From: a virus
DNA: 33,366 nucleotides
Reading direction: 5' to 3' (one strand)
Virus record (IMG/VR): IMGVR_UViG_3300042349_000045
Location: 1 to 33,366 of that record
In this document: positions 14,901-23,719 of the stretch, piece by piece
Layout: each line of letters begins with the position of its first letter
Numbering within the stretch: the stretch's first letter is position 1
Translations under genes and position numbers: made by a program
The notes under the pieces: model-generated
Database searches by the model: none
Told to the model about the DNA's origin: nothing
Seen by the model: only the letters and a program-made list of their open reading frames with translations

Positions 14901-16202
14901 GGTGGTATCAGCCATGTTACGAGCAATAGTAGCGACAGGTTGACTGGTAGTAGCAGAAGCACCTTCAGGGAATAGAGATGGGGTGATCATAGGATCAGCA
15001 CCACCCACACCTTCAGGGTCAGCCAACAGTCGTCCTTTACCGATTTCATCAGCTTGGAGATCACGGCTGATCTGATCACGCTCCAGGTAGCTCTCTACAC
15101 GGCTCTGTGTGGCCCTAGAAGCCCCCGTTTCTATGTATTCCTTAGTCAGAGTAGCAGCCTCATCTTCAAGCCCCTTAGAGACCCTTGTAGCGTCATCTGC
15201 TTGTTGTAGAAGAACAGGGAGTTCAGGGTTAGCAGGATCACCAGTTAGCAGTTCTTGGATACGCTGCTGGATAGTGGTAAGGAAATTAGTAGACTCCTCC
15301 TTTTGACCAGCAATCTCAGACAACCGCATGGACGTATCAGGATCAGCATTCACCATTACCTCAGAAGACATAAACTCTTCTGCTGCTTTATTCTTTGGTT
15401 TAAACCAACCCATTACCGGCTTACCAGCTTGGTACGCATAACCAATAAGAGAACCAACAACACCAAGACCTACGTTCTCATACATGTTCTTGTAACGACG
15501 TACTTGAGGTGAATCACCTTCTTCAATTACAAGAGCCTGTGGGACAGGAAGCCATGGTGCTGCTTCCTTAACCATCGTAGCAATGTTCTCGTCGGTACCT
15601 TCATCACTCAATTGAATGACACCTGACTCCAAAGCTGTACCAATACCGAAGGTAGCAGCTCCCCTAACAACAGCACCACCTTTCACTGCATTAGCAGCAG
15701 CAGTACCAGCAGGACCAGCTACAGTACCAGCAATAATACTTGGTACAACAATAGATGCTACGTTACGAAGCTTTTGAAACAATGGGTTCTGGAACTTAGT
15801 CTTTTCATCCCAACCATCATCAATGCGCTCAGCTCCAGGAATACGACCGATAGCATCCATACCAAAGTCAATAAGACCAGCAGGTACAGTCATTGCACCT
15901 TCTAATGTTTGACGGGCAGCCTTACCAACATCAAAGTTAGCAGGATCCTGCCCTGTCATCATTGCAGCAGGCGTTACAATAGCTCTACCAATCTGAGCCA
16001 TAGCTTGGTTAGTGGCACCTTGAACAGGTTGTACATTACCAGCAGCTCTGTTCTCTTCTGGTGTAGCAGTTTTGAACTCAGTCTGAGCAGCTGTTTGAGG
16101 AGTGTATTGTGGAACTGCAGCTTCTGATGCTGCCTCTTGAGCTGCATTCTCTTCTTCCAGACGCTTCAGCTCTTCTTCATCAATAAAGGGTGTTTGTGTC
16201 AT
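11976..16202 (-). CDS. Internal virion protein, gp16-like, ejected core protein
   Basis: 1,408 aa, close to T7 gp16 (1,318) and in its gene position after gp15 and before the tail fibre. In T7 this protein enters the host and helps build the trans-envelope DNA channel. Seen here: an acidic, Ala/Gln-rich N-terminus (EEELKRLEEENAAQEAASEA); hydrophobic Gly/Ala-rich segments near 145-200 and 235-255 and around residue 1045 (AFAGLLTTGLMGHALYG); and long helical regions with alternating charges. I do not find the soluble lytic transglycosylase motif that begins T7 gp16. Here that kind of activity appears in the gp15-position protein instead. The gene starts four bases before the upstream gene ends. 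Confidence 0.85.
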   Translation of the reverse strand: MTQTPFIDEEELKRLEEENAAQEAASEAAVPQYTPQTAAQTEFKTATPEENRAAGNVQPVQGATNQAMAQIGRAIVTPAAMMTGQDPANFDVGKAARQTLEGAMTVPAGLIDFGMDAIGRIPGAERIDDGWDEKTKFQNPLFQKLRNVASIVVPSIIAGTVAGPAGTAAANAVKGGAVVRGAATFGIGTALESGVIQLSDEGTDENIATMVKEAAPWLPVPQALVIEEGDSPQVRRYKNMYENVGLGVVGSLIGYAYQAGKPVMGWFKPKNKAAEEFMSSEVMVNADPDTSMRLSEIAGQKEESTNFLTTIQQRIQELLTGDPANPELPVLLQQADDATRVSKGLEDEAATLTKEYIETGASRATQSRVESYLERDQISRDLQADEIGKGRLLADPEGVGGADPMITPSLFPEGASATTSQPVATIARNMADTTAIKEGGTSGTPAPMMSERAYHSLSRTMDNPEGTTAGRDLIVDIAEAAREAGDFDAIVDGFRYTKAQMSDAAWKIYKDIIAADTTTDVKKLFLDGRDVKTILDGRKITYINDIQAQGIAYAMRDLTDRYLGRVVTETSARAMDTAGREISDIAEGYKALPEVGDFDRVTEAIADRIGFLMEEYALNKYIAGWALKNQDRWEKMVTKSGNPEEAIKGITKQFDLRVSEAKLKSQNYREMIVNIAKERPDAAQALIDAFALTKGDVDTLDKLMKWAAKQVSPMGLLKGDTDGLNAFAQGAFSVRYNNMLSGISLLRAGLSNAVTLTLRTTNSFLGTGIGMMMGKNSIDDLRKATHVYSSIWSTNNKALADAHSTYKQLWAAGKWGDDLKMDARMLAREDLVDYVVPDVWSTLEKMEPLWEKEGNWGKLMQYRSSRFLYDLGNWRWMKYGTNGLISADAYVTTTVANQLAKARAWDEIAPIGYKGAELQQQLAKAEKMAYDEMFDSAGNITDQALKYASGEIAMNLDDPTASWLSNGLNKLPFLKGYFMFPKTGVNGVKYAMSYTPIAMIPGMNRYSKVLMAGDNLDAVKDALMDHGIVYDAVPNGMAIFKGLEAEYRGRIAFAGLLTTGLMGHALYGKIRGNGPVNPSERKKLRDNFNWQPKTINIGGKWVSYAGIEPFDTLLTLMGDLAYYSRDLGTALTEDISSKVMWTLSATFVNKTWTSGLEPLVAAATGDDTALARTLANEARSMIPLSSALGVANNAITSSQKDIYNDMIGYIKNRLPGLSSTLPEQIDIYTGKPLNDIDNPVLRAINAVSPVKVSDGTEPWRQWLIDSGWDGVQMIRKDSTGNHEYTPAEREVLYRYIGEQQLWKEFDKLSKNKKYNDQLDRIRAMRVQGRPSDEVDAAQLEAYSVMNKIMSTAQKAAELRLQNENEPMWRSIQESIRNKNYMKQGRVDDAARAADRRKAEIEQLTQMYR

Positions 16203-19165
16203 ACTGATTTACCATGTAAGAAACTGAAACGACGACCATCAGGAAGTTGAATAACAACCTTATCCCCATGTTCTGTTTTAACTTTAGAGACAACTCGTGC
16301 TCCATTTTGTACAAAAACCTTGGTACCACTATAGAGACCATAGTCAATACCATGTGAACCTCGTGCTCTATGTTGAGCAAAGGTATTAGTGATGGGTGTA
16401 CGGCTAAGGGGAACACGCCCTAATTCCTTATCATCCACTACAACAAATTTATCCAAAGCATTAACAGCAAACTCTTGAGCGAACTCATTAGCTTTTGTGT
16501 TTGGGTTATCTTGTTGCTTCACATCAAGGTGAGCACCAGTAGATGTAGGGCCAATATTACCAGCAATGTACGCCAAAGTAGGTCGCATATAACCGTTATT
16601 ACGTGAAGGATTAGGGTTGTTATTCAATGGTTGATCTGGATTAACACCATTATCCTTCATCACACGGATGATCTTAGAAGCATAATCACGCTCTTGACCT
16701 GAGTAGGTCATAGCGATACCTTCAATGAACTGACGAGGAGTCTTAGCAGCCTTAAGTGCAGGTGCATACTTAGGATCAGTCATCAGGTACATGAAGTCCT
16801 TAGCTGATTCAAGAGGTGAAGCATAGTTCTTCCAACCACCAGTCTTACGGTCTTTAATGTTAAAGGTGTTATTTTTACCAGAGTGGTACTTACCATAACC
16901 AGACTCTAATGCCCACATAGCAGCCATTGCTTGGGGGAACTTGAACCCAGCAGCAGTACCGAGAGCAACAACATCGGTATACCCTTGAGTGCCTGTACGT
17001 ACAGTAGCAGGAGCATTACCACTACCAATAATAGCACTATTGAGACGCTCTTGAGTAAGTGGTTGATCCAGGATTGCACGAAGCTTAGGATCATTGATTT
17101 GATTCAACTGTTCCCTAAACCCAGGACGCACTTGTGCATTGAGACCGGCTGCTCTAAGTTGAGCATTCAATACATCAGCAGGTGACATACCAAGGGGGCT
17201 AGCCAAATCTGACAACACAGAAGGTATGGAGAACGGTTTACCGCTATTGATACGGTTATTGATGTCTTGCAATAGACCAGGACTGATTAACACCTTCTGA
17301 TCAATCAATGCAGGATTAGTGCGTACCTGCCTAATAACTGAAGACGCATCAATTACATTAAGTGGACTCGGAGCACCTGCATGTTTACCAGGGGTAAATG
17401 CAGCAAAGAATGCTTGAGAACCCTTAGCATCAGCAGATCCTACTACTTTAAACTTACCAGCACCCCCATTGATAGCATTTAATACATCATTACGTGCTTG
17501 TTCTGCTGCTTTACCAGGCTCCATTGTTTTGGAGTACTGTTTGAACTTTCGGTTATACTCCCGAAGTGCATAATCAGCAGCAGCTTTAGTACTATGGTGT
17601 GCAGCACGATCAGTACTTTCACCGATCACCTTAGACTTCAACAGGTCGTTAAACTCACCCTTAACTGTCTCTTGACTAATACCAGCTTCACCACGAAGAC
17701 GTTCTTGTTCTTTAGCACGTTCACGATAATCTTGACGTACAGCCCAAGGTACACCAGGTTGATCTACATCTTCTAAAGTAAGAGTACCTTGTTCGTAAGC
17801 ATCATCAAACTGACGCTTCCAAAAGTCGATATTCTGTTGCTCATTACTACGAGCAAGGTGAGCCTTGAGACGATCAGTAGGAATTCCCTTAGTCTCAGCT
17901 TCTTTGATGATATCATCTAGTGTTTCAGATGAGCCATCCCAATTCTCATCAACCCATTGAAGGAGAGATTTCTCTGCCGCCTTTTGCTGTTGACGTTCCT
18001 CAGCTTCACTAAGGTTAAACTCAGCTTGGCTATCAGTTTTACGATTCTTGATGAGGTCATCGTAATCACGACCAAATCTATCCCTAAAGCTTTGACCGTT
18101 ATCAGTCATTGCCTCAGACAGGATACGTTCTACATCCTGATCGGTGTACCGAGTAGTATCACTTAGTTCCTTAAACAACATACCACGTGCTTTAGCCATA
18201 CCAATAGGTGTACGACCATCGGTATCATAAGTACGTGCTACACTACGGAAAGCATCAGTGAATGCTTCACCACTCTTAGAGCGGAATAGATTCTCTAAGG
18301 AATCATCCCGCATGGTTTCTGACTTAGAGATAGTATCCGCTTTACGAGCTTCCTCTACCAAGGCATTATAAGAACCACGCATCTTAATAAGACCTTGTGC
18401 CATGAAGTCTGCCTTAAGACCGAACAAACCATTGACCTGTAGGAACTCACCAAAGAGTCCTCTCATGGCAGCAGTACGATCAGCAGCGGTAGCAGCACCC
18501 ATCTCATCAAGACGATCCTTAGCCCAGCTAGGGAACTCAACAGTAGCCATCTCCATGTATGCCTTCATCCGTCCATAATCCCGTGCCTTATTACCAGACA
18601 ACAGGTTCATGACAACTTCAGGTGGGGCACCACGTTGTTGGAAACCTTCAGCTACTTGATCTTGAGCTTCACCAGATTGTTTAAGAAGAGCTTCACCATT
18701 CTGTTGAGCCATTTGACGGTCCATAGGAAGACCACCAGAAGCAGCTTCCATATAACCATCTAGCATATCATTCTCATCCTTAACCTTCTTGTACTCCATC
18801 AAACTTTCTGAGATGGTAGTACTGAATTGGGCTAAGCTTTTGAATGTATTTTCAGCAGTTTTACTACGATTAATTTCATTTTGAACTGCAGTCCTTGCAT
18901 TCTCCGATACAGCAGCTTTACGGTTATCCCGATACTTCTGTTCTAATGCAAAGTTTTGATCTCTGTTGCGTGCTTCTTGGCCGAACTTACGTTCTAGACC
19001 AGCACCGTATTCGTCCCGAACCTGTTTAATAGCACGCCTATTATCTTCCATACCACGTATGGTACGTGCGTCACGCTCTTGCATTCTATCAAGAGCCGCA
19101 TAGGGAGCTTTGATGGGATCGAAACCAACACTACGGGCGTACCCTCTGTAGCTTACTTGATCCAT
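16199..19165 (-). CDS. Internal virion protein, gp15-like, with glucosaminidase and M23-like domains
   Basis: 988 aa, longer than T7 gp15 (747). Residues 1-720 are mostly helical and charged, as expected of a core-stack protein. Residues about 730-850 hold a FlgJ/LYZ2-like muramidase with E near 752 in AAMWALESGYGK, then SGKNNTFNIKD and a Y-SGQERDYASKI end. The C-terminal 110 residues resemble an M23/LytM fold (GPTSTGAHLDVK, RGSHGIDYGLYSGTKVFVQNG, FSFLHG), but the chain stops immediately after the final His, and the usual HxH is not intact. The extra domains suggest that murein is opened at DNA entry by this protein. It is preceded by the gp14-like gene. Confidence 0.85.
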   Translation of the reverse strand: MDQVSYRGYARSVGFDPIKAPYAALDRMQERDARTIRGMEDNRRAIKQVRDEYGAGLERKFGQEARNRDQNFALEQKYRDNRKAAVSENARTAVQNEINRSKTAENTFKSLAQFSTTISESLMEYKKVKDENDMLDGYMEAASGGLPMDRQMAQQNGEALLKQSGEAQDQVAEGFQQRGAPPEVVMNLLSGNKARDYGRMKAYMEMATVEFPSWAKDRLDEMGAATAADRTAAMRGLFGEFLQVNGLFGLKADFMAQGLIKMRGSYNALVEEARKADTISKSETMRDDSLENLFRSKSGEAFTDAFRSVARTYDTDGRTPIGMAKARGMLFKELSDTTRYTDQDVERILSEAMTDNGQSFRDRFGRDYDDLIKNRKTDSQAEFNLSEAEERQQQKAAEKSLLQWVDENWDGSSETLDDIIKEAETKGIPTDRLKAHLARSNEQQNIDFWKRQFDDAYEQGTLTLEDVDQPGVPWAVRQDYRERAKEQERLRGEAGISQETVKGEFNDLLKSKVIGESTDRAAHHSTKAAADYALREYNRKFKQYSKTMEPGKAAEQARNDVLNAINGGAGKFKVVGSADAKGSQAFFAAFTPGKHAGAPSPLNVIDASSVIRQVRTNPALIDQKVLISPGLLQDINNRINSGKPFSIPSVLSDLASPLGMSPADVLNAQLRAAGLNAQVRPGFREQLNQINDPKLRAILDQPLTQERLNSAIIGSGNAPATVRTGTQGYTDVVALGTAAGFKFPQAMAAMWALESGYGKYHSGKNNTFNIKDRKTGGWKNYASPLESAKDFMYLMTDPKYAPALKAAKTPRQFIEGIAMTYSGQERDYASKIIRVMKDNGVNPDQPLNNNPNPSRNNGYMRPTLAYIAGNIGPTSTGAHLDVKQQDNPNTKANEFAQEFAVNALDKFVVVDDKELGRVPLSRTPITNTFAQHRARGSHGIDYGLYSGTKVFVQNGARVVSKVKTEHGDKVVIQLPDGRRFSFLHGKSV

Positions 19166-19175
19166 TTTTAGTTAA

Positions 19176-20072
19176 TTAAGATTTATACCAGGAAGGTAGT
19201 TCAAAACTTGTAGAGTATTTACTGCCACCACCACTAGCAAGACCTGCGATACCAGCTTGAGCTATACCACCAACGGCATCAAAGATAGCACCCGGCATAG
19301 ACGATGCAATACTGCCTTTAATCGGCTTAGGACCGAAGTCAAACTTCTTAGGTTTACGTGGATCTTGGAAGATAGCACGTGGGGTAGTGAGAGGTTTAGG
19401 AGGTTGAGGTAGACGTTCAGGCGTAAGCATACGAGCTGCTTCTGCTGCAATATCTGCACCATACTTATCAGCTGCAATCTTCTTAAGAGCAGCTTGGGTT
19501 TCACCTTTAGCACTGATGAGAGATTCAGCGAGGATAGCCTGATTACGCCCAAGGGAAGCCATAAGAGCTTGTTCACTTTTAGCAGCACTTCTACCTTGCT
19601 GACCTTTAACAGCAGCAGCACCTTCAGCTTCTAGTGCCTTAATAACAAGGTCTTGATTTTGGAAGGCGATCTCGTTTGTGGCATCTTCAAGACGCCGATA
19701 TTCAGCTTCTTTAGCAGCCCCCTCAGCCATCTTATTGAAGCTTAGCTGTTGACCATAGAGTTTCTCAGATTTAGCATATTGCCTCATCTGTGAACGGTAC
19801 TCAGCATCTTGAATCTTTAGAGCATACTGCCAATCTTGGAGGTTTGTTTGATCCTTCCAAGCTCCCAGCATCTCTTCATTTTGGCGAGAGATGTTAACAC
19901 CACGCTTTGTATGACGGTAATCCGCCATAGTGCTGCGCTTGTTCATTCGCCAAGCTTTATTCTGGTATTTAAATTGAGCTTCAGCAGCAGAACGTGCAGC
20001 TGAATCCTGTTGAGATGCTCCTAAAATACCTAAGCCGCCTGTAACAGCAGCTGCAACTAATGGCCATACCAT
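19176..20072 (-). CDS. Internal virion protein, gp14-like
   Basis: 298 aa. The N-terminus is a short hydrophobic Gly/Ala segment (WPLVAAAVTGGLGILGASQQ), followed by a long Gln/Ala/Lys/Glu-rich helical body (residues 25-215) and a C-terminal Pro/Lys-rich linker ending in a hydrophobic Gly-rich stretch (AVGGIAQAGIAGLASGGG). T7 gp14 is shorter (196 aa) but has the same place between gp12 and gp15 and forms the outer-membrane part of the ejection channel. Assignment is by position, helical Ala/Gln composition and hydrophobic ends. Confidence 0.8.
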   Translation of the reverse strand: MVWPLVAAAVTGGLGILGASQQDSAARSAAEAQFKYQNKAWRMNKRSTMADYRHTKRGVNISRQNEEMLGAWKDQTNLQDWQYALKIQDAEYRSQMRQYAKSEKLYGQQLSFNKMAEGAAKEAEYRRLEDATNEIAFQNQDLVIKALEAEGAAAVKGQQGRSAAKSEQALMASLGRNQAILAESLISAKGETQAALKKIAADKYGADIAAEAARMLTPERLPQPPKPLTTPRAIFQDPRKPKKFDFGPKPIKGSIASSMPGAIFDAVGGIAQAGIAGLASGGGSKYSTSFELPSWYKS

Positions 20073-20074
20073 AT

Positions 20075-22507
20075 CTAAGCCTTCCTATAGAATCCAGATG
20101 AATACTGACCCTCCCATTGCATAGCCACAAGACTAATTGGGTATGGGTTCTTTGATAATACTTTCATTATGTAATTGTCAGGTCTTTGGTAAATAGGTAC
20201 TTTATAGATATAGAAGTCTCTAAAGGGAGAGCTGTCGGCTGGATAGACATCAGCAATTTGAATACCAGATATCTCGGTCCACTCAGTCCTAGTATTATCC
20301 TTCACATTGAAATACACTGCTCCACCAAGTCCAGTGTAGAACTTCATGCGAGCTGTCGTTGTATACCCAGTGAAGTCATAACCCTGATCACCAAGTGAGT
20401 AATTATAACGAGGTAGTACCAATTCCATTTGGAATGAGTATCCTATATAAATATAGTTACCAGTAACATTACCTGGAATTTCAAAATACTTACCACCACC
20501 ATCGGTAAGGACAGTAATGACATTAGATAAACCAGATTCAGTTAGATTAGTTGGGTTAACTTTAAGTAGACCAACTACATACTGCATCTCTTTGGTGGTG
20601 TCATAATGAGAAGGTATGTAGACCTTCGTTACACCATTAGCAAATGTAGGTGTAGTGGTAATCTCAAACCACGAATCAAAATGTGGATCTACTTTATTAC
20701 CGTAGTAATTAGTAAGACCACCAGTAGTGGGGGATAGTACAAGTTTATGGGAGAGTACAGTATAGCCCTCATCACCAGATGTAATTACATATAGTACATC
20801 TTGCTGGATATCTGTATGAATGATATTAGAAGGAAGCTCCCAGCGTACCCAGGAAGCCATCTTACGCTCATCCCCCTCCTCGTAGTACCTGAATATATAG
20901 ATATCGTTCAGAGTCCTACCAGAACCGATCCAGAGGCCATTCTGTGCGCTACCAATAGCAGAGGTAATCTCTTGGGGAATCCACTCAGGTACAATCTTAC
21001 TGGATTCAGAAACAGTAGGTGCCTCTCGTTGACCCCTCGTAAAGATCTCAAAGGTACGTGTCCAACTTTGGTTACGACTAACGAACATAACCGTTGAACC
21101 AAGGTCAGCTGGTTTAATGTACGTATCCCCTTCATAATTGGAGATCGTTCTAATCGTAACATTAGCAGGTGTCCATGCACCATTCTCAGCTTCCATTAGG
21201 AACTGCTGGTTATCGCTAAACAACAGTAAACCTTGAGAGATCGGTACAACAGCATGTAGTACAGCAGGTTTAATACTAGAACAACTTAAATCAATAGGAT
21301 CAGAGATAACCTGTGTGGTTGCTGATTTATGATAGAAATTAAAGTAATCCCCAGCTTGTGACATAGACACATTATCTTGTGTTAAGAATCCAAGCCTGTT
21401 GTTAAACAAAAAGATATCTTTAATTTTATTGTTTACAAAGCTAGGGTGTTCATTGGACTCTTCATCACCAACCAAACGGTCTTCCCATTCCAATGCTAAG
21501 TTATTGACGGTTACCGTTGCATCGAGTGGTGCTACCTGGAAGTTACCACTACCAAGACGCAGCAAAACAACCGGCATAGTAGCGGGATTGATGCCAGGGC
21601 TAACGCTAGGTGAACGAGTTTCTTCCCAATACCCCTTACCAGATGTACTATTCTCAGCAACAAACTTCAAGTAGAAGTCATCTTTATCTGCTGATGTATT
21701 GACAACTTTAACAACTTGGTTATGCTTAGCTTGCTCTGGAAGTCGGTTGAATGTATCGACTGAATCTTGGAAGACACGAATGAATTTACCATCAGGACCA
21801 GCTTCACCTTTCACATCAGTATCAGAAGAGAAGGTTAGGTAGATGGTATTATCAATGATCTCTTTGGTTGTAAAACCAGCAGTGATGGCAGTTGAGATAC
21901 CATTAACAATCTCAGACAACTCCAAAGGAAGGACCTGTGGAGGTGGCGTACCAGTTACATAGTTAGTCCTACTTGTGTAAGTATAAGTAGTTGCACCAAT
22001 GGTAACCTTATACTTTGTATCATACTCAACACTAGATACAACAATAGTAGCTTGACGTTTAGCATTCCATGTAGGAACAGCTTTAGTAGTTACAGTCTTT
22101 TCGGTATTAAGAAGATAAGTGAAGTCATTAATGGTAAGCCACTTAAGACTACGATAATCAGTAGCTGTGAGATAAGTACGTGTACCTGTTGTGTCAGTAA
22201 CAGTCTTCTCTACACCAGTACTTAGGTCCCAGACACGTACAACACCAGTAGACTTGATAATGGATACAACATAGGATGAGGCATCATCTCTAAAGATTGT
22301 AAACCAAGCATCATTATCTAATGCTTTAGCTGTGCCAATATTACTGAGTTTAGAGAGGAACCTACCCCCAGGACGTTTGATCATCCCAAGTGTAGTATCA
22401 GGGTAACAGTTCAAAGCATCCTTCACCTGACCTGGAAAGAGCTTCTCATCTGCTTGTTGTGATACACCTCCAAGGAAGTTAGGGATTCTTTGAGATACTG
22501 CTGTCAT
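20075..22507 (-). CDS. Tail tubular protein B, nozzle (T7 gp12-like)
   Basis: 810 aa, close to T7 gp12 (794). The N-terminus (RIPNFLGGVSQQADEKLFPGQVKDALNCYPDTTLGMIKRPGGRFL) is the typical start of podoviral nozzle proteins. The body is beta-rich with recurring features of the family (FLFNNRLGFLTQDNVSMSQAGDYFNF, LLLFSDNQQFLMEAENG, MFVSRNQSWTRTFEIF). It forms the distal tail tube. The ATG overlaps the stop of tail tube A as ATGA, matching the gp11-gp12 order in T7. Confidence 0.95.
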   Translation of the reverse strand: MTAVSQRIPNFLGGVSQQADEKLFPGQVKDALNCYPDTTLGMIKRPGGRFLSKLSNIGTAKALDNDAWFTIFRDDASSYVVSIIKSTGVVRVWDLSTGVEKTVTDTTGTRTYLTATDYRSLKWLTINDFTYLLNTEKTVTTKAVPTWNAKRQATIVVSSVEYDTKYKVTIGATTYTYTSRTNYVTGTPPPQVLPLELSEIVNGISTAITAGFTTKEIIDNTIYLTFSSDTDVKGEAGPDGKFIRVFQDSVDTFNRLPEQAKHNQVVKVVNTSADKDDFYLKFVAENSTSGKGYWEETRSPSVSPGINPATMPVVLLRLGSGNFQVAPLDATVTVNNLALEWEDRLVGDEESNEHPSFVNNKIKDIFLFNNRLGFLTQDNVSMSQAGDYFNFYHKSATTQVISDPIDLSCSSIKPAVLHAVVPISQGLLLFSDNQQFLMEAENGAWTPANVTIRTISNYEGDTYIKPADLGSTVMFVSRNQSWTRTFEIFTRGQREAPTVSESSKIVPEWIPQEITSAIGSAQNGLWIGSGRTLNDIYIFRYYEEGDERKMASWVRWELPSNIIHTDIQQDVLYVITSGDEGYTVLSHKLVLSPTTGGLTNYYGNKVDPHFDSWFEITTTPTFANGVTKVYIPSHYDTTKEMQYVVGLLKVNPTNLTESGLSNVITVLTDGGGKYFEIPGNVTGNYIYIGYSFQMELVLPRYNYSLGDQGYDFTGYTTTARMKFYTGLGGAVYFNVKDNTRTEWTEISGIQIADVYPADSSPFRDFYIYKVPIYQRPDNYIMKVLSKNPYPISLVAMQWEGQYSSGFYRKA

Positions 22508-23121
22508 CGTGCCAATGCTCTAAATGGTTGATAGCTGTTATAGTAATCGTTACCCTTTTTGAAACCAAACATACTGTAATCACCTTCATTGCAATCATAT
22601 TCGATACACAATGAACGTCTCCAACCTTCAAAGGCTGCCAATGTTTGAGCTAGGGTAGTGTCTCCAATCAAACGTACTGCAGCTCTAGAAGCAGCACGTG
22701 CCGTAATATAATCCCTGAATGGTTGCGGAAGATCATCAAAACCGAAGTACCAAACAATATCTACTTTGTACTCTTTATTAGGAGTCCAAACAAATGTATG
22801 TTCGATCTTATCATAAAGCTTACCTTCCCTGATAACAGTGTCATAAGGAGTGTTTTCATAGGAAGTGCTAAGGTCCATAGACAGGACATTAGATGGTATA
22901 TTGATAAACCCATTGTTATCAGCAACAATAGGATATTCAAATTCTCGGTTGTATGACCATCCTTCTGCTTGAACTTCTCTGCTAATGTCCATTAGGGTGG
23001 TGAAAGCAAAAGCAACTTCAGGGTTTGTTTGGTCAAGCACAGTAACTGGAGCCTGTCCTATCGACCCCAGGATTTCATTTACAGCAGCAAGTTGTGTGGT
23101 CGAATAAGTAGGAGTTGGCAT
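22504..23121 (-). CDS. Tail tubular protein A, adaptor (T7 gp11-like)
   Basis: 205 aa versus 196 in T7 gp11. Typical features: AAVNEILGSIGQAPVTVLD at the start, REVQAEGWSYNREFEYPI, and LPQPFRDYITARAASRAAVRL in the second half. It forms the ring connecting portal to nozzle and holds the fibres. Its ATG is 27 bases past the terminator at 23148-23175, with AAGG about 15 bases upstream as a weak ribosome site. Expression may therefore depend on read-through, or on a promoter I could not identify. Confidence 0.93.
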   Translation of the reverse strand: MPTPTYSTTQLAAVNEILGSIGQAPVTVLDQTNPEVAFAFTTLMDISREVQAEGWSYNREFEYPIVADNNGFINIPSNVLSMDLSTSYENTPYDTVIREGKLYDKIEHTFVWTPNKEYKVDIVWYFGFDDLPQPFRDYITARAASRAAVRLIGDTTLAQTLAAFEGWRRSLCIEYDCNEGDYSMFGFKKGNDYYNSYQPFRALAR

Positions 23122-23147
23122 AATGATAATGTTATGTGCCTTATAAT

Positions 23148-23175
23148 AAAAAAAGGGGACCCCGAAGGATCCCCC
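23148..23175 (-). terminator. Strong intrinsic terminator after the capsid operon
   Basis: On the minus strand, GGGGATCC-TTCG-GGGTCCCC forms eight pairs (one G-U) with a stable UUCG loop, followed by seven T. It sits between the 59-aa gene and tail tube A. The position matches the T-phi terminator that follows gene 10 in T7, where partial termination makes capsid mRNA exceed tail mRNA. Confidence 0.9.
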
Positions 23176-23180
23176 AATGA

Positions 23181-23360
23181 TCAGACGTTAGCGATGTTGC
23201 ACTCAACGCCAGGATAAGCGGTACGCAGACCCTTAGTGGTTGAAGCCACTGCAGAATCAGCTACAGCAGAGCCATACCCAAAACGGGTCTTGGCAACAGA
23301 GATACGCACAGCGTCAGTCGTGCAGACGCCATTGTTTCCCTTAGCTACAGAAACAGCCAT
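23181..23360 (-). CDS. Small virion-associated candidate, 59 aa
   Basis: ATG at 23360, stop TGA at 23181. The protein starts MAVSVAKGNNGVCTTDAVRIS and ends GLRTAYPGVECNIANV; it is small, Ala/Val/Ser/Thr-rich, with two Cys. Twelve bases separate it from the preceding 109-aa gene, and the terminator follows directly. Being between the major capsid gene and a strong terminator, it should be transcribed as highly as capsid. A decoration or tail-joining role is possible; I recognise no family. Confidence 0.65.
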   Translation of the reverse strand: MAVSVAKGNNGVCTTDAVRISVAKTRFGYGSAVADSAVASTTKGLRTAYPGVECNIANV

Positions 23361-23371
23361 GATAGATTACC

Positions 23372-23701
23372 TCAGTTGGTATACGAAACAGTATCAACCC
23401 TAAAGGTTGCAGGAGTAGTACCAGCTACAGTGAGGATATCACCCTTGCGATATTCATCACCACCTACAGCAACGGTTTGTCCAGTGACAACACCATCTGT
23501 AACAGTAGTAGTAATGGTACAACCACTACCATTCGGATTATCACAAGTAGTAGCTTTAGTACCAGCAGTCTGGCCAGTGCCAGCAGTGAGACGAGTTACA
23601 GTGACAACAGTACTACCCTCACGACCGGGTTCAATCGGAGGACGAGGATAGTACGTGTCGCTAGTAGTAACCCCAACACCGTCAAAAGTTTGACGAGCCA
23701 T
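23372..23701 (-). CDS. Small Thr/Gly/Val-rich protein after major capsid, 109 aa
   Basis: Almost entirely beta-prone and Thr/Val/Gly-rich: STVVTVTRLTAGTGQTAGTKATT, GSGCTITTTVTDGVVTGQTVAVGGDEYRKGDILTV, TTPATFRVDTVSYTN. The GDEYRKGDILTV segment resembles the Gly-x-x-Tyr...Gly-Asp loops of phage tail or decoration repeat domains. It starts 19 bases after the major capsid stop and precedes the 59-aa gene and terminator. It is probably a virion surface or head-joining protein; function uncertain. Confidence 0.7.
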   Translation of the reverse strand: MARQTFDGVGVTTSDTYYPRPPIEPGREGSTVVTVTRLTAGTGQTAGTKATTCDNPNGSGCTITTTVTDGVVTGQTVAVGGDEYRKGDILTVAGTTPATFRVDTVSYTN

Positions 23702-23719
23702 TGGTTATACCTCTAGTTA

